From: Turritopsis dohrnii
Lineage: Eukaryota; Cnidaria; Hydrozoa; Anthoathecata; Oceaniidae
Assembly: GCA_027922465.2 (NCBI GenBank)
Contig: BQMF02000473.1
Span: 62,001 to 126,000 of the forward strand
DNA: 64,000 bases
Reading direction: 5' to 3'
Shown here: positions 55,057-64,000 of the stretch, piece by piece
Position numbering within the stretch: position 1 is the stretch's first letter
How the letters are laid out: each line of letters begins with the position of its first letter
Made by a program: the position numbers and the translations under genes
Notes under the pieces: model-generated
The model's database searches: none
The model's input: the letters and a program-made list of their open reading frames with translations, nothing else
What the model was told of the DNA's origin: nothing

Positions 55057-58000
55057 ATGCGTTCGATATCTCTGGTCCAGAAAATTGAATTTTCACATCA
55101 AGGAAGCGTCTTTCAAAATGCCGTCTGTTTTACCGACGTGGATAACGACGGACAAAACGAATTATGTGTCTGTAACACGGCAGGTGATCTGGTGGTCTTC
55201 AAAGGTATATCTTTAAAAAGCGAGCCTCGTTTCAACTTTTAGATTGGTACTCCTACATCCATCACTGGTGAATTTCATCATTCTGATATCCTTTATCCAC
55301 GGTCTCCACGCGAATTTGTTGAAAATCACTGCGAAGGAGTACATTTCTATAGAATTCTATTCACTATTTCAATGAAAATGCTCTTCCTCGCAGTGAGTTT
55401 GGTCAGATGATTTACAACAAGTGTTCTGTTGTGGTTTCATCGACCTTTAGTTCAGTTATATCCTGAATATACAGTACAACTACCTCAATGTAATGCGATA
55501 CTGTTCCGGGATAAGGCAACGAAGTTTCAACATGTTTCTGGTGCCAACCCCCATTCTCAACGCCCATTCTCAAGACACAACTGAATGTTGTGCTCTTACT
55601 TAGAGCACTGTCGTTAATCGCTGTGAGAATATCTCTTTCGTTCCCAAACTTTCTTTGTTATTCTATCGAAGGATTTTTGATGACGATGTTGTATTGAATT
55701 TCCGAAACTGTCAATGTGGAAAAATAACTGAATCATAAGAACGAGCACTTCGTGTTCTCACTCACCCGTCGAAATAAATTGAATTTTTCTATCTCGTGTT
55801 AATATAATGGAATTTCCGAAGTGTGAAGTAAGAAAGCCACGACTTGTTAGCTAGGGCGTCAAAACATTCTCCGCCAGTCTTATTTTTTTGTTTTATATGA
55901 ACGCCCTCTCAGTGGGTGTTTCATTCAATTCTAAAAGGTTTCCAGACAACACTCCTCCATTGATGTTTTTCTTAGGTATTCAATCAACGAAACCATGGAA
56001 GAGCAACCAAAACACGGGTTGTATTGTAGTCCTCTGCGGAGGAGCTGTACAAATGCAACATAACGTTCTCTGTGCACTCGACGCTGATGGAACCTGCTCT
56101 TTGTTTGATGTGTGTGATGGAACAGAAAACCCCTGGGGAGGAGGGAAAAATCCGGTAAGTCGTTCTTGGCACTTCTTCCATGTGGTTTTGAAGTTTTTAT
56201 TCAACATAAATAAATCTTTCCCGAAAAGCGTTGGAATCTTTCAGCTGTGAGAAAGTTTTTATTAACGTCTTGTTTTGTCGTATAAAGGGGCCATTCAAGC
56301 CGTCCAGTCGGACGTCGTCGCCGTCAAGAAACGGAGAACTTCGTCTCATACATCATGAGCAACTGGCGCCGAATCCGAAATGCGCCATGCTGTTTGATAT
56401 CGACAACGACAATTCAGCAGAGCTTCTGATTGGTTCGACAGATCGCTTCGTGCGGATATACAAATGGCAGGACCAAGGTAATCGCTCTTGTAGATTGATA
56501 TTCACTAAACTTTGATTTGTTTAACGTTTAAGTTAATGCTTAAGCTAAATTTTTTCTGGCAATTTTATATAATGTGAACAGTACTTAAGCCGTGCTCACA
56601 CAGTGTCATTCTCCCTCTACCAAGTTTAAGAGACGATCAAACTGTTGACGAAGATGATTTGTTTACAATTTTATGATTTTGGAAAGAAAAGCTTACCGCC
56701 AGAAAAAAACCCTCGTCTGTTTTTGGAGCTTGAATAATTTCTTTAAAGATAATGAACTGTTATATGTAGAGCTGAGGGTTGCACTATGCTGATGTCAGTA
56801 TAAAAAAAAGACCAATTGAGAAATGATCTGGCAACGAACAGCTGTTTATAATAAACAAAGCGTTCAAACAAAGTAAAAAAATGATTAGTGGAGATTATCT
56901 CACAAGAAAACTGCTCACACACTTTTTTCTCGATGTTATAATAGTTCATTTTCTGAACATTGCATTGTGTCGATCGCATTCGTTTCACGTCTTTTGATTG
57001 GTTCATTTCAGAATCCGACTCAGAAATTATACCGGCACCAGCACAAACATCACAACATCGTGAACCCATGGTCAAGCAAAGCTCCAAAGAGGTTGTCGAA
57101 ACAGAACGCAAGCCGGCATTGTCATTCACGCTGTCGCTTTCCAAAGATTCGAAAACAAACTCGTCACAAACTATCGTCGACGAGGCTCTCGACGGAACGC
57201 GAAACGATTCGCACGATTCGTCGTGTCACGCTGTCGGCAATTTCATTTTACTAAAACAATTTTCGTTGCTTGCTCAACTTGGTTCGCTCGCAATATGTAA
57301 GACTACGGAAGGGCTGAACCAATTGATTGTGTCCCAACCGAACGGTGGGTACAGCATACTGGAGGTCTATGATAATGACGGAGTTGTTCTAGAGGCAATG
57401 GTAAGGTGCTGAAAATTTGCTGAAAAATTTGAAAAATCACTGCGGAGGAGTACATTTTATAGACACACAAATCTACATGTCATTTACATGCACTTCATCG
57501 CAGTGACATTTTTAATTCATTTCTTTCCTTTTGGTTACATCGTGAGACTACTATCAATTCGGTTATGCTATTGCATGTGGCAAAACTGGAATGTATTCCG
57601 AGTTTCTGGTGAATTTCTTTTCCAGTCCATGGCCTCGTTTCCAATCTTGATAACGTACTTATACTTCCATCTTAGTTCAGCAAAAGTCATTAATTTCAAT
57701 CTGAAAGCGAAAGCGAGTCTCAGTTTTCTAGAAATCACTTTGTTTGAAGCATCAGCTTTTTAGCTCGTATTGAGTTTCGGTAGGGAGAAAACGGTTAACT
57801 TTGGTGTTTTGACGTCATTCTAACGGATATAATCTAAAGTAACATAAGTTTCATAAAACAGCAAAACTGAAAAGAATTCCGCAGAAAATCGTATTGCTAT
57901 TTGGAGGGAAAAATGATTTTTTTCTCCAAAATTGATGTTTCTACTGCTTATGATTAAAGCAAAGTCTTAACAAAAGGAAATTATTAAGAGTAAAAGTATT

Positions 58001-60303
58001 AAGAAAATCTCAGCCTCATTTGGGCAAAAACCTTAAGAAAATCGAGGCTCGGGCAAAAAAGTGACTTTCCTATATAAAAAAAACGTGTATGTCATCGTAG
58101 GTCTGTGGAATATCTGATCATACTTCTGTTAAGCTTCTTTCGCATGTACGTAGTTTTTGTGGTAACACCTTTCGAACTTTTTTTCGTAAGTTCTTACGAG
58201 AAGAAAAATGCCTTTACGAAGATTTTCATTCACTTGGACTAATTTGTTGCAATAAAGCTAGCCGCATTCTGGACCAACATGTCGGCCAACATGTTGGTCT
58301 CGTTTGCGATAGGCGCCAACATGTTGGCGAAGAAAAAAATACGCCAAAAATGTTTGCCAACATTTTTGAGAACTTTTCATGTTTTCCACTGAATTATCGA
58401 CTTTCGAATTTTTTATCGTTCGAAAAGAAGTGGCAAAACATTCTGCGCCAATATGTTGGTCCAGAATGCGGCTAGCTTAAAAGATACAATATACTTTTGG
58501 AACGTTCGGAAATATAGATCAGCCGCAAAAAATGATGCAATTTCGAACATTAGACGCCGTTTCGAACGTTCGATCTAATTTTTCAAACGTTTCTTTCTTC
58601 TTGAGGCTTACGGAGACTTACGAACGTAAGACCTTACAAAAACTTTTCCTTAAGAGAATGAATGAACAAAGGAGCAATGAAAAAAACTTTAGGGTTAGAA
58701 ATTATGATGGAATGTTTGAGAATATCTTCTCACAGGTCCGTAAAATATCTCTGTTTGATTAGATCAAATCAGGAAAATATCTGATGAAGTTAATTCGGCA
58801 CCAAAATGTCGTTTGTCGAGTCGTCGAATCGTTTTAGACATTCGAGTTGTCGAGTCGTTTTAGACGAACACTTGTTTTTGAAATGAAGGTGTTTTAGAAG
58901 TTTGTTCGTTTCAGATGATGAGCTGTTAAAATTTCATGATCTGTTTATTCCGAATGACATTATGCGTGAGTCCCTTAACTTGAAATAAGGTGATAGAGTG
59001 TGTTCCGCACTACTGGACGTGAACGCATTAATGTAAGATATATTTCTCATTGCATGAAGATAAGGGATTTTTCAGAATTCTAACAAGAAAACCAATCCTT
59101 CATAGTTTGGTTATTTCCTCATTCCTAACCATGCAACTGACCATGGTACATGCAACTAATAGAAAACATGCTGACGAACTAACACTAACTTAGAGAAACT
59201 GGTAACGAGGTTGCACCGCCTCATTTTCTGAACCAACTATACATCTGAAACGGCCAATTACACAGCATCTAGCGACCCCAATTTCCCGAAGTGGCTCAAT
59301 TACATAGCATCTAGCGACCCCAATTTGTAAAACGCCTCTAATTGAAAACCGAGTGTTAATCTAAAACGACTCGAAGACTTGCATGTCGACTTATTGTGAA
59401 CCGCGTTAACTTCTAAATCGATTAATGACGTCACGAGTCAACATTTAAAACGACTCGACGAAGAAAAAACAAGATTTTGAATTAACTTCATAAACACCAC
59501 TCCATAAGGTACCTTTCATAAATACCACTCCATAAGGTACCTTTCATAAATACCACTCCATAAGGTACCTTTCATAAATACCACTCCATAAGATACCTTT
59601 CATAAATACCACTTCATAAGGTACCTTACCTCTAAAAACGTTCTTGATATTTTAGGACACACCTTCTAGTCTTAATTCTCCGATTTTACCGAAATCCGAA
59701 TCGTTTCCCGCCTTCTTTCCGATCCATTCAAAGTCGTCGAAAACGAATTATCAGACGTCTACGGAGATTGTCGGCGGCATATGCCGCGGCAAACAGGTGA
59801 CAGGTGCTCTTGGAATTTGTACGCAGGACGGACACTTTATGACGTTAGATAGCACCAACGTCATCAATTCAAACCCCGTCAAGAATACGGCAGAACACAG
59901 CTGGTTTTGCATGTCAAAGTTAGACTTTAACCATAACGGCGATGACGAAATAGTGCTGTGTTCTATGGACGGCATGACGTATATTGTCGACAAAATGCGC
60001 GACATTGTCAGCTTTGACTTCAACGAAAATGTGGCGGCTTTCCAGGCTGGTTACTATGGTTCCGACGAATACAAGTCGTCGCCGTGTTTGTGTTACGTCA
60101 CATTACATGGTAAAATCTGTTTATATTACAACGTCTTCATAAAAACAATGAAAGTGAAGTGTGTGCACGGGGCCTTAATTGAAATGATTAAGAAGAGAGA
60201 TGACCTGACGTATCTGCTGGATATGTTTAAATTGCAGAACGGTGAAATTGACCATCAGAAAATACAGAATCTGGTGAAGCAGATTTGGTCGAAAAAAATG
60301 TAG
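55057..60303 (+). CDS. ITFG2: ITFG2: FG-GAP/beta-propeller subunit of the KICSTOR complex, 5 coding exons
   Basis: ITFG2 is a subunit of KICSTOR, which places the GATOR1 complex on lysosomes and so makes mTORC1 sensitive to nutrients. The product is 517 aa (human about 447). Exons: 55057-55204, 55976-56154, 56288-56477, 57012-57400, 59656-60303; all GT-AG and in phase. The start MRSISLVQKIEFSHQGS matches the family N terminus. FG-GAP-like acidic loops occur as FTDVDNDGQNELCV, FDIDNDNSAELLIG and DFNHNGDDEIVLC, followed by DGMTYIVDKMRDIVSFDFNEN and SSPCLCYVTLHGKICLYYNV near the C terminus. The extra length is mostly in exon 4, a Ser/acid-rich, probably disordered insert of about 65 residues. 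Introns 1 and 4 carry palindromic repeats. Confidence 0.95.
55312..55404 (-). repeat. Palindromic repeat family, copy 7 (ITFG2 intron 1)
   Basis: Arms CACTGCGAAGGAGTACATT and AATGCTCTTCCTCGCAGTG with central CTATTTCAATG; opposite orientation to copies 1 and 3-5. Confidence 0.85.
57428..57513 (-). repeat. Palindromic repeat family, copy 8 (ITFG2 intron 4)
   Basis: Arms CACTGCGGAGGAGTACATT and ATGCACTTCATCGCAGTG; the centre is diverged. Confidence 0.8.
58256..58477. mobile_element. 222-bp MITE with perfect TIRs (ITFG2 intron 4)
   Basis: The ends read AGCTAGCCGCATTCTGGACC and onward, and pair perfectly over about 25 bp (58256-58280 with 58453-58477). Flanking TAA on both sides (58253-58255 and 58478-58480) fits a PIF/Harbinger-type 3-bp target, which is inference. 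CCAACATGTTGG-like palindromes repeat inside. Confidence 0.88.
58810..59465. repeat. GTCGAGTCGTTTTA inverted repeats (ITFG2 intron 4)
   Basis: GTCGAGTCGT(C/T)..TTTTAGAC occurs twice at 58813-58866, and the reverse complement AAAACGACTCGA occurs at about 59360 and 59446-59460. The outer pair could be the ends of a degraded 650-bp element. Within it, AGCATCTAGCGACCCCAATT is duplicated at about 59265 and 59307. Confidence 0.5.
59489..59628 (+). repeat. Five tandem 28-bp repeats (ITFG2 intron 4)
   Basis: Units at 59489, 59517, 59545, 59573 and 59601, each CATAAATACCACTCCATAAG plus GTACCTTT, nearly identical. Four of the five hold the palindrome GGTACC. The array ends 28 bp before the acceptor of the last ITFG2 exon. 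Confidence 0.93.
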
Positions 60304-60837
60304 CAACACGGTCTTTGAGTGATTTTAATTTTTTTTTAATTTGAGGATTTTTTTTATCCGACGAATCCGATTCTTACCTTGTTTTATTCTATTGTCTTCA
60401 TTATTCGATCCAATTGATCAAAAGTATTATTGGTCACGTGGTCGTTGTGGGGAATGTGATTGGCTGTCGTGTTTTTAACGACTGTGGAATATAAGATAGA
60501 ATTGTTGCGAAACAATCGTGTACATTGAGTCTTGTTTATTGTTAACTTTTTGAGACTAATATTTAAGTCTTAAATATTTTAAGTCTCAAATCATGCTTAA
60601 GTGTTGAGAATTAATGTTCTCATCTCTGCAGATGTAAATTTTCCTCATTTATTGACGTGACATATGCGATCGAAACTTTTCAGAATTTTTATTTCTTGCT
60701 TCTTCTCCAACCTCCAAAATTTCATGTATACTTACGTCGAGCTTTAGTGCTGCTTGTTGTTGAACCTGGCCTCGATGTGATGTTAAAAATGCGCATCAAC
60801 CAATGTTATCAACTCAGAGCTTGGTCCGATTTACAAC

Positions 60838-60933
60838 CCAATGGGCAAATTGTTAAAAAATCACTGTGATGAAGAGCGTTTTTATGGAAATAGCGCTAAT
60901 ATTTCTGTATAAATGCACTCCTTAGCAGTGTTG
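60838..60933 (+). repeat. Palindromic repeat family, copy 9 (downstream of ITFG2)
   Basis: Begins CCCAATGGGCAAATTG; arms CACTGTGATGAAGAGCG and TGCACTCCTTAGCAGTG. It may lie in the ITFG2 3' UTR if the AATAAA at 61167 is used. Confidence 0.85.
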
Positions 60934-61166
60934 TTTTTTTTTGGTTTTTTAATGTGGTCAATAAGTAAGGTCATGTCTATATTATAAAGGTTTATTTTTA
61001 TTCGTCAAAAAATTGATTATTTCAAATTTTTACGGACGTATACAAATATACTTATTGCTAATCATGCTAATTACTATTATTTTATGAGAAACCAAGCGAC
61101 CAACCGAATTTTAGGGCCACCCCTTGTCTCTCTTTCACACACAACTGACGTCCCAATCAATTAATC

Positions 61167-61172
61167 AATAAA
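61167..61172 (+). terminator. Candidate polyadenylation signal AATAAA for ITFG2
   Basis: The first canonical AATAAA I see after the ITFG2 stop codon (60303), 864 bp away. The distance makes it uncertain; a variant signal nearer the stop may be used instead. Confidence 0.3.
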
Positions 61173-61211
61173 GCCTCGAATAACGTGGTTTGTTTAACTC
61201 TGTCTCCAACC

Positions 61212-61294
61212 TCGAACCCAGGGTTTCTTGGCTTTTCGATATACGGGGATGGCGGCGATCCGTATATCGAAAAGGCAAGAAACCCTGGGTTCGA
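61212..61294. repeat. Long hairpin: 35-bp arms with a 13-nt loop
   Basis: 61212-61246 (TCGAACCCAGGGTTTCTTGG and onward) pairs with 61260-61294 with a single mismatch around a GGATGGCGGCGAT loop. It could be a very short inverted transposon end pair or a transcribed hairpin. It lies between ITFG2 and the claudin-like gene. Confidence 0.9.
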
Positions 61295-61364
61295 CGTTGC
61301 TCCACGTGTATCCATGAAGAAGACGTTCTCCGTTCAATATCATGCACTGTCACTCGTGCAAGTT

Positions 61365-61376
61365 CGCGCATGCGCA
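61365..61376. promoter_or_regulatory. NRF1-type site CGCGCATGCGCA
   Basis: Matches the NRF1 consensus YGCGCAYGCGCR exactly. It lies 462 bp upstream of the claudin-like start codon in a locally CpG-richer stretch that also has TGACGTC and CCAAT near 61145-61157. A promoter for the downstream gene is inferred. Confidence 0.45.
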
Positions 61377-61752
61377 TAGCACGTGGCAGTATTGCATTAA
61401 TGTTTAGTCTTCTTGAGGATTAACTAAAATAAATAAATAAGACACAGTCGATCTCTTAAGTGACTGTCAGTGAAGTTCGAGTTGGATTATGGGAATGTTT
61501 TGTCTGGATAGTGGCAACCTCGTCTCCTATTGGGATTTATCTCGGTGTAAACAAAACACGAAAGAAAACCTCCCTAGCATTAACCAAAATTTGCTCCCTC
61601 TATCCGGGTTCGATCAAATTTGATATATTTGTCACATTTTCCACTTTTTTCCGCGATCTTCTGAAAACAAGGAAAAAAACTCATTTATACAACTGAACAC
61701 ACGTGATCACAACGCACCAATTAAATTATGTCTTCGCTTCCCCTGTTTGACA

Positions 61753-61758
61753 TATATA
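61753..61758 (+). promoter_or_regulatory. Possible TATA box of the claudin-like gene
   Basis: TATATA in CATATATACATAAC, 80 bp upstream of the ATG at 61838. Position and context are plausible for a short-leader, intronless gene, but AT-rich DNA makes chance matches common. Confidence 0.3.
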
Positions 61759-61837
61759 CATAACACAAGTTCGTTAACAAAGAGGAAAGGAAAGTTGGTT
61801 TGATCCTGCCACAACAACCATATAGAAACTTGGCACG

Positions 61838-62320
61838 ATGCCTTCACGCCAGTCCAACAAGAGAACGATGGGTGAAACCCTACAGAATACTCTCATCATC
61901 ACATCAGTCGCTACTTTGGTTTTTCTCAGTGCCAGTTGTGGGGGAAGCGCATGGTTAACCTTAGGTAGTAGTCAAGAGGGACTCTGGTACAACTGCCAAG
62001 GTGCAACATGTAGTCTGATAGAGGATGATACGACTTGGTTGAAGGTTTGCCGAGCGTTTGCCGTCTTAGCGATCATTGTTTGCCTCGCGGCTTTAATAAT
62101 CGCATTTTTGAACTATTTATACAATAGATTTCGAACTCTATACATTTGCATTCTTTTGTTCGTTACAACGGCCTGCAAAATTATCACAATGACGGTGTAT
62201 ACGACAGAAAACGACGATTTCAGCAGCTATAATATCGGTTGGTCGTATATATTCGGATGGGTTGCTGTTTGTTTGGCCGTATTATCCGTAATTCTGGGAC
62301 TTTTTCATGCAAGATACTGA
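61838..62320 (+). CDS. Claudin/PMP22-like four-transmembrane protein, single exon
   Basis: 160 aa. A short basic N terminus is followed by four hydrophobic segments at about residues 18-39, 74-94, 100-120 and 134-156. The first extracellular loop holds the claudin-family W-GLW-C-C signature: W at residue 39, GLWYNC, then C at residue 57. Claudin-like proteins form or regulate septate/tight junctions, or act as membrane adaptors. The second loop (YTTENDDFSSYNIGWSY) is short, and the C-terminal tail is only a few residues (HARY), with no obvious PDZ-binding motif. No splice sites are needed. The exact subfamily is not assigned. Confidence 0.78.
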   Translation: MPSRQSNKRTMGETLQNTLIITSVATLVFLSASCGGSAWLTLGSSQEGLWYNCQGATCSLIEDDTTWLKVCRAFAVLAIIVCLAALIIAFLNYLYNRFRTLYICILLFVTTACKIITMTVYTTENDDFSSYNIGWSYIFGWVAVCLAVLSVILGLFHARY

Positions 62321-62559
62321 TTGGATGAGAACAGGTTGTAATGAATACCAAGTCTATTTTGGTTTGAATATTCGAAAATGAAAAACACCGACAAGTTTCA
62401 GAGACCTTTGTTTTTTGATCACGTCGTTTTTTTTTGTCCCGATTCGGAGAAGAATGACACATCTTTGCATCACTGATAGACGAGTTGTAAATCTTTATTT
62501 CGTGTAATTTTAAGCATGAATTCATAACATTAGCCTCCTCTTAAACTGTTATTACTAGT

Positions 62560-62658
62560 CCCAGTGGGCAAATTTATCAAAATGTCACTGCGTCGAAGAG
62601 AATTTTCATTGAAATAGTATATATATTTCTATAGAAATGCACTCCCTCGCAGAGAGAC
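62560..62658 (+). repeat. Palindromic repeat family, copy 10 (downstream of the claudin-like gene)
   Basis: Begins CCCAGTGGGCAAATTTATC; arms CACTGCGTCGAAGAG and TGCACTCCCTCGCAGAG with central ATTGAAATAGT. Confidence 0.85.
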
Positions 62659-62659
62659 G

Positions 62660-64000
62660 CTACATGCCAATAAAACGTTGAATGTTCTTTTTAAAGTGTT
62701 GGAATAAACAAGGTGAAACCTAACCTTGGTTCTCACTGACCCAAATAAAATTTACAAGGCTTTCACGGATTGATGGTTTGGCAATTGAGACACTAGCTAA
62801 CCAAGAACTTAATAGTCTCGAAATTACTTTTTTTACCCACAAACCCATGCGACAATGCAACTTCAATCATATTTTTGTTTCGGTTGTTTTAACATGCATT
62901 TGGGATCCTGAACGAATGAAAAACCGCCCTTTTATCATGAGAAAAAACCCGCCCTTGTATTATGAGAACAAAACCGGGCAGCTTTTTAGGAAGGTTTTCA
63001 TGACGTAATTGAATTCATGAGAAGAATTTTACCAACATATATTATCAAAAAGGTAAATTATCGCACAATCTTTGCGCCCATTCGAGTGAATCTGTGATGC
63101 TTTTACTATTTGTTTCAAAAATAATTTTTGACAATTTTTTTTAGTCATGATTCCTTCTCATGTCTATCCTTCGGCGTATCGAATTATAATAAGGTAAAAG
63201 TATTAGTGGGCGGGCTTTGACATTTTGGCGTCAGTTGCTGAATGACAAAGTGTGCAAAATGCTTCAGAAGTTCCTCTTCAAGGGGAGAAAATTTTTCCTC
63301 TAGATTACCTATAAAAGCACTCAAAATCTATAATTTCAACATGATTTTCAATTTTAAGGAAAGGCAAAAACAAATTCCTCATAATTGACAAAAAAGTTGG
63401 GGGGGGGGGGGGGGGGGGGGGTCAAGCCCTCTAATTCTACGCCCTTAGTTTCGTGAAAGGTTATATGACCGACTGATATTTTCTTAGTAAAGTACTGATA
63501 TGATGGGTGAATGTCATGTTGTTGTTGTTCATCTGCCATACTAAACGGAACTTGAAGGACGACTTATCTTGACTCAAATGTGGTAGTATAAAGAAGGAAC
63601 CAAGATGAAACAAGCACATCAACCAACTATATTTTTGTTACTTTTATGAGGAAAAAAAAACAAGTTATTGTATAAAACAAAGAAGGTCTACATCCGCTTA
63701 CTTCTACTGAAAATAAAAGCCCTCTATCAAAGGTTTGTTATTATCTCCTCTTGGTGTTGTCACGCAAACATGACTTCTTTTAGTCTATCAACATGAGGAT
63801 TTGTTGTGACAACAACGTGTCTTCTATGGAACACGATTTCCACTGTGTAATGTGTATTGCAAATCACCATTCCATTTTTTCAATGCGACGTTGAAACATC
63901 TTCTCAATGATATTCTTGATTTCACAACATTGTCATGTTTTTTTTTTATTAATACTAATATTGTATATATTTTTCTTTAGTTCTTGAACAATGCCTTCCA
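62660..64000. other. Right flank, no gene recognised
   Basis: AT-rich DNA without a convincing exon. It includes a 23-G homopolymer (63399-63421) and an AAAACCGCCCTTTTATCATGAG-like stretch duplicated at about 62918-62977. Nothing else is supported. Confidence 0.5.
62669..62674 (+). terminator. Candidate polyadenylation signal AATAAA of the claudin-like gene
   Basis: Canonical hexamer 349 bp after the stop codon, directly behind the palindromic repeat copy 10; a second lies near 62744. Confidence 0.4.

Noticed and set aside
59489..59628. CRISPR-like array of 28-bp repeats
   Set aside because: Repeats are directly adjacent with no spacers, in an animal intron. It is a simple tandem repeat.
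61185..61423. Overlapping frames across the hairpin on both strands
   Set aside because: Their length comes from the inverted repeat itself. No start context or domain supports coding.
63354..63539. Minus-strand frame with a polyproline run
   Set aside because: The proline run is only the translation of the 23-G homopolymer.

Overview
The window is AT-rich animal nuclear DNA. It has long GT-AG split genes with introns of about 70 bp to 9.6 kb, many transposon remnants and no bacterial-style gene packing. The gene set (WDFY3/Alfy, ALDH8A1, ITFG2 and a claudin-like four-TM protein) is metazoan. Base composition, compact exons and a BEL/Pao element suit a non-vertebrate animal, and a cnidarian is my best guess, but the species cannot be fixed from this sequence alone.

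Layout, with all four genes on the + strand. Positions 1-2405: no recognisable gene, only the probable leader or intron upstream of WDFY3. Positions 2406-44377: a complete WDFY3 (Alfy) gene, read here as 59 coding exons giving 3417 codons plus stop. Every junction is GT-AG and in phase, and the summed coding length is divisible by three. Positions 46057-54266: a complete 12-exon ALDH8A1-type aldehyde dehydrogenase (482 aa). Positions 55057-60303: a complete 5-exon ITFG2 (517 aa). Positions 61838-62320: a single-exon claudin/PMP22-like four-TM protein (160 aa). Positions 62321-64000: no gene recognised.

The introns carry most of the mobile DNA. WDFY3 intron 1 holds a 0.77 kb terminal-inverted-repeat (TIR) element and a 7.4 kb antisense BEL/Pao LTR retrotransposon with 240-bp LTRs and an ATTAT target duplication. 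That retrotransposon is broken by a further 1.2 kb TIR insertion. Introns 3 and 34 carry two copies of the same unclassified repeat, the second split by about 1.5 kb. Intron 17 has a tRNA-derived SINE-like element, intron 20 a nested pair of TIR elements, and intron 37 a 622-bp element with 33-bp TIRs. From 46.7 kb onward a family of roughly 110-130-bp near-palindromes appears about ten times in ALDH8A1, ITFG2 and the flanks. I see none in the first 46 kb.

The genes have no obvious shared pathway. WDFY3 is a selective-autophagy scaffold, ITFG2 a KICSTOR (nutrient/mTORC1) subunit, ALDH8A1 a kynurenine-pathway dehydrogenase, and the last protein a membrane or junction protein. WDFY3 and ITFG2 both touch the lysosome/autophagy axis, but co-location alone does not show a functional link.
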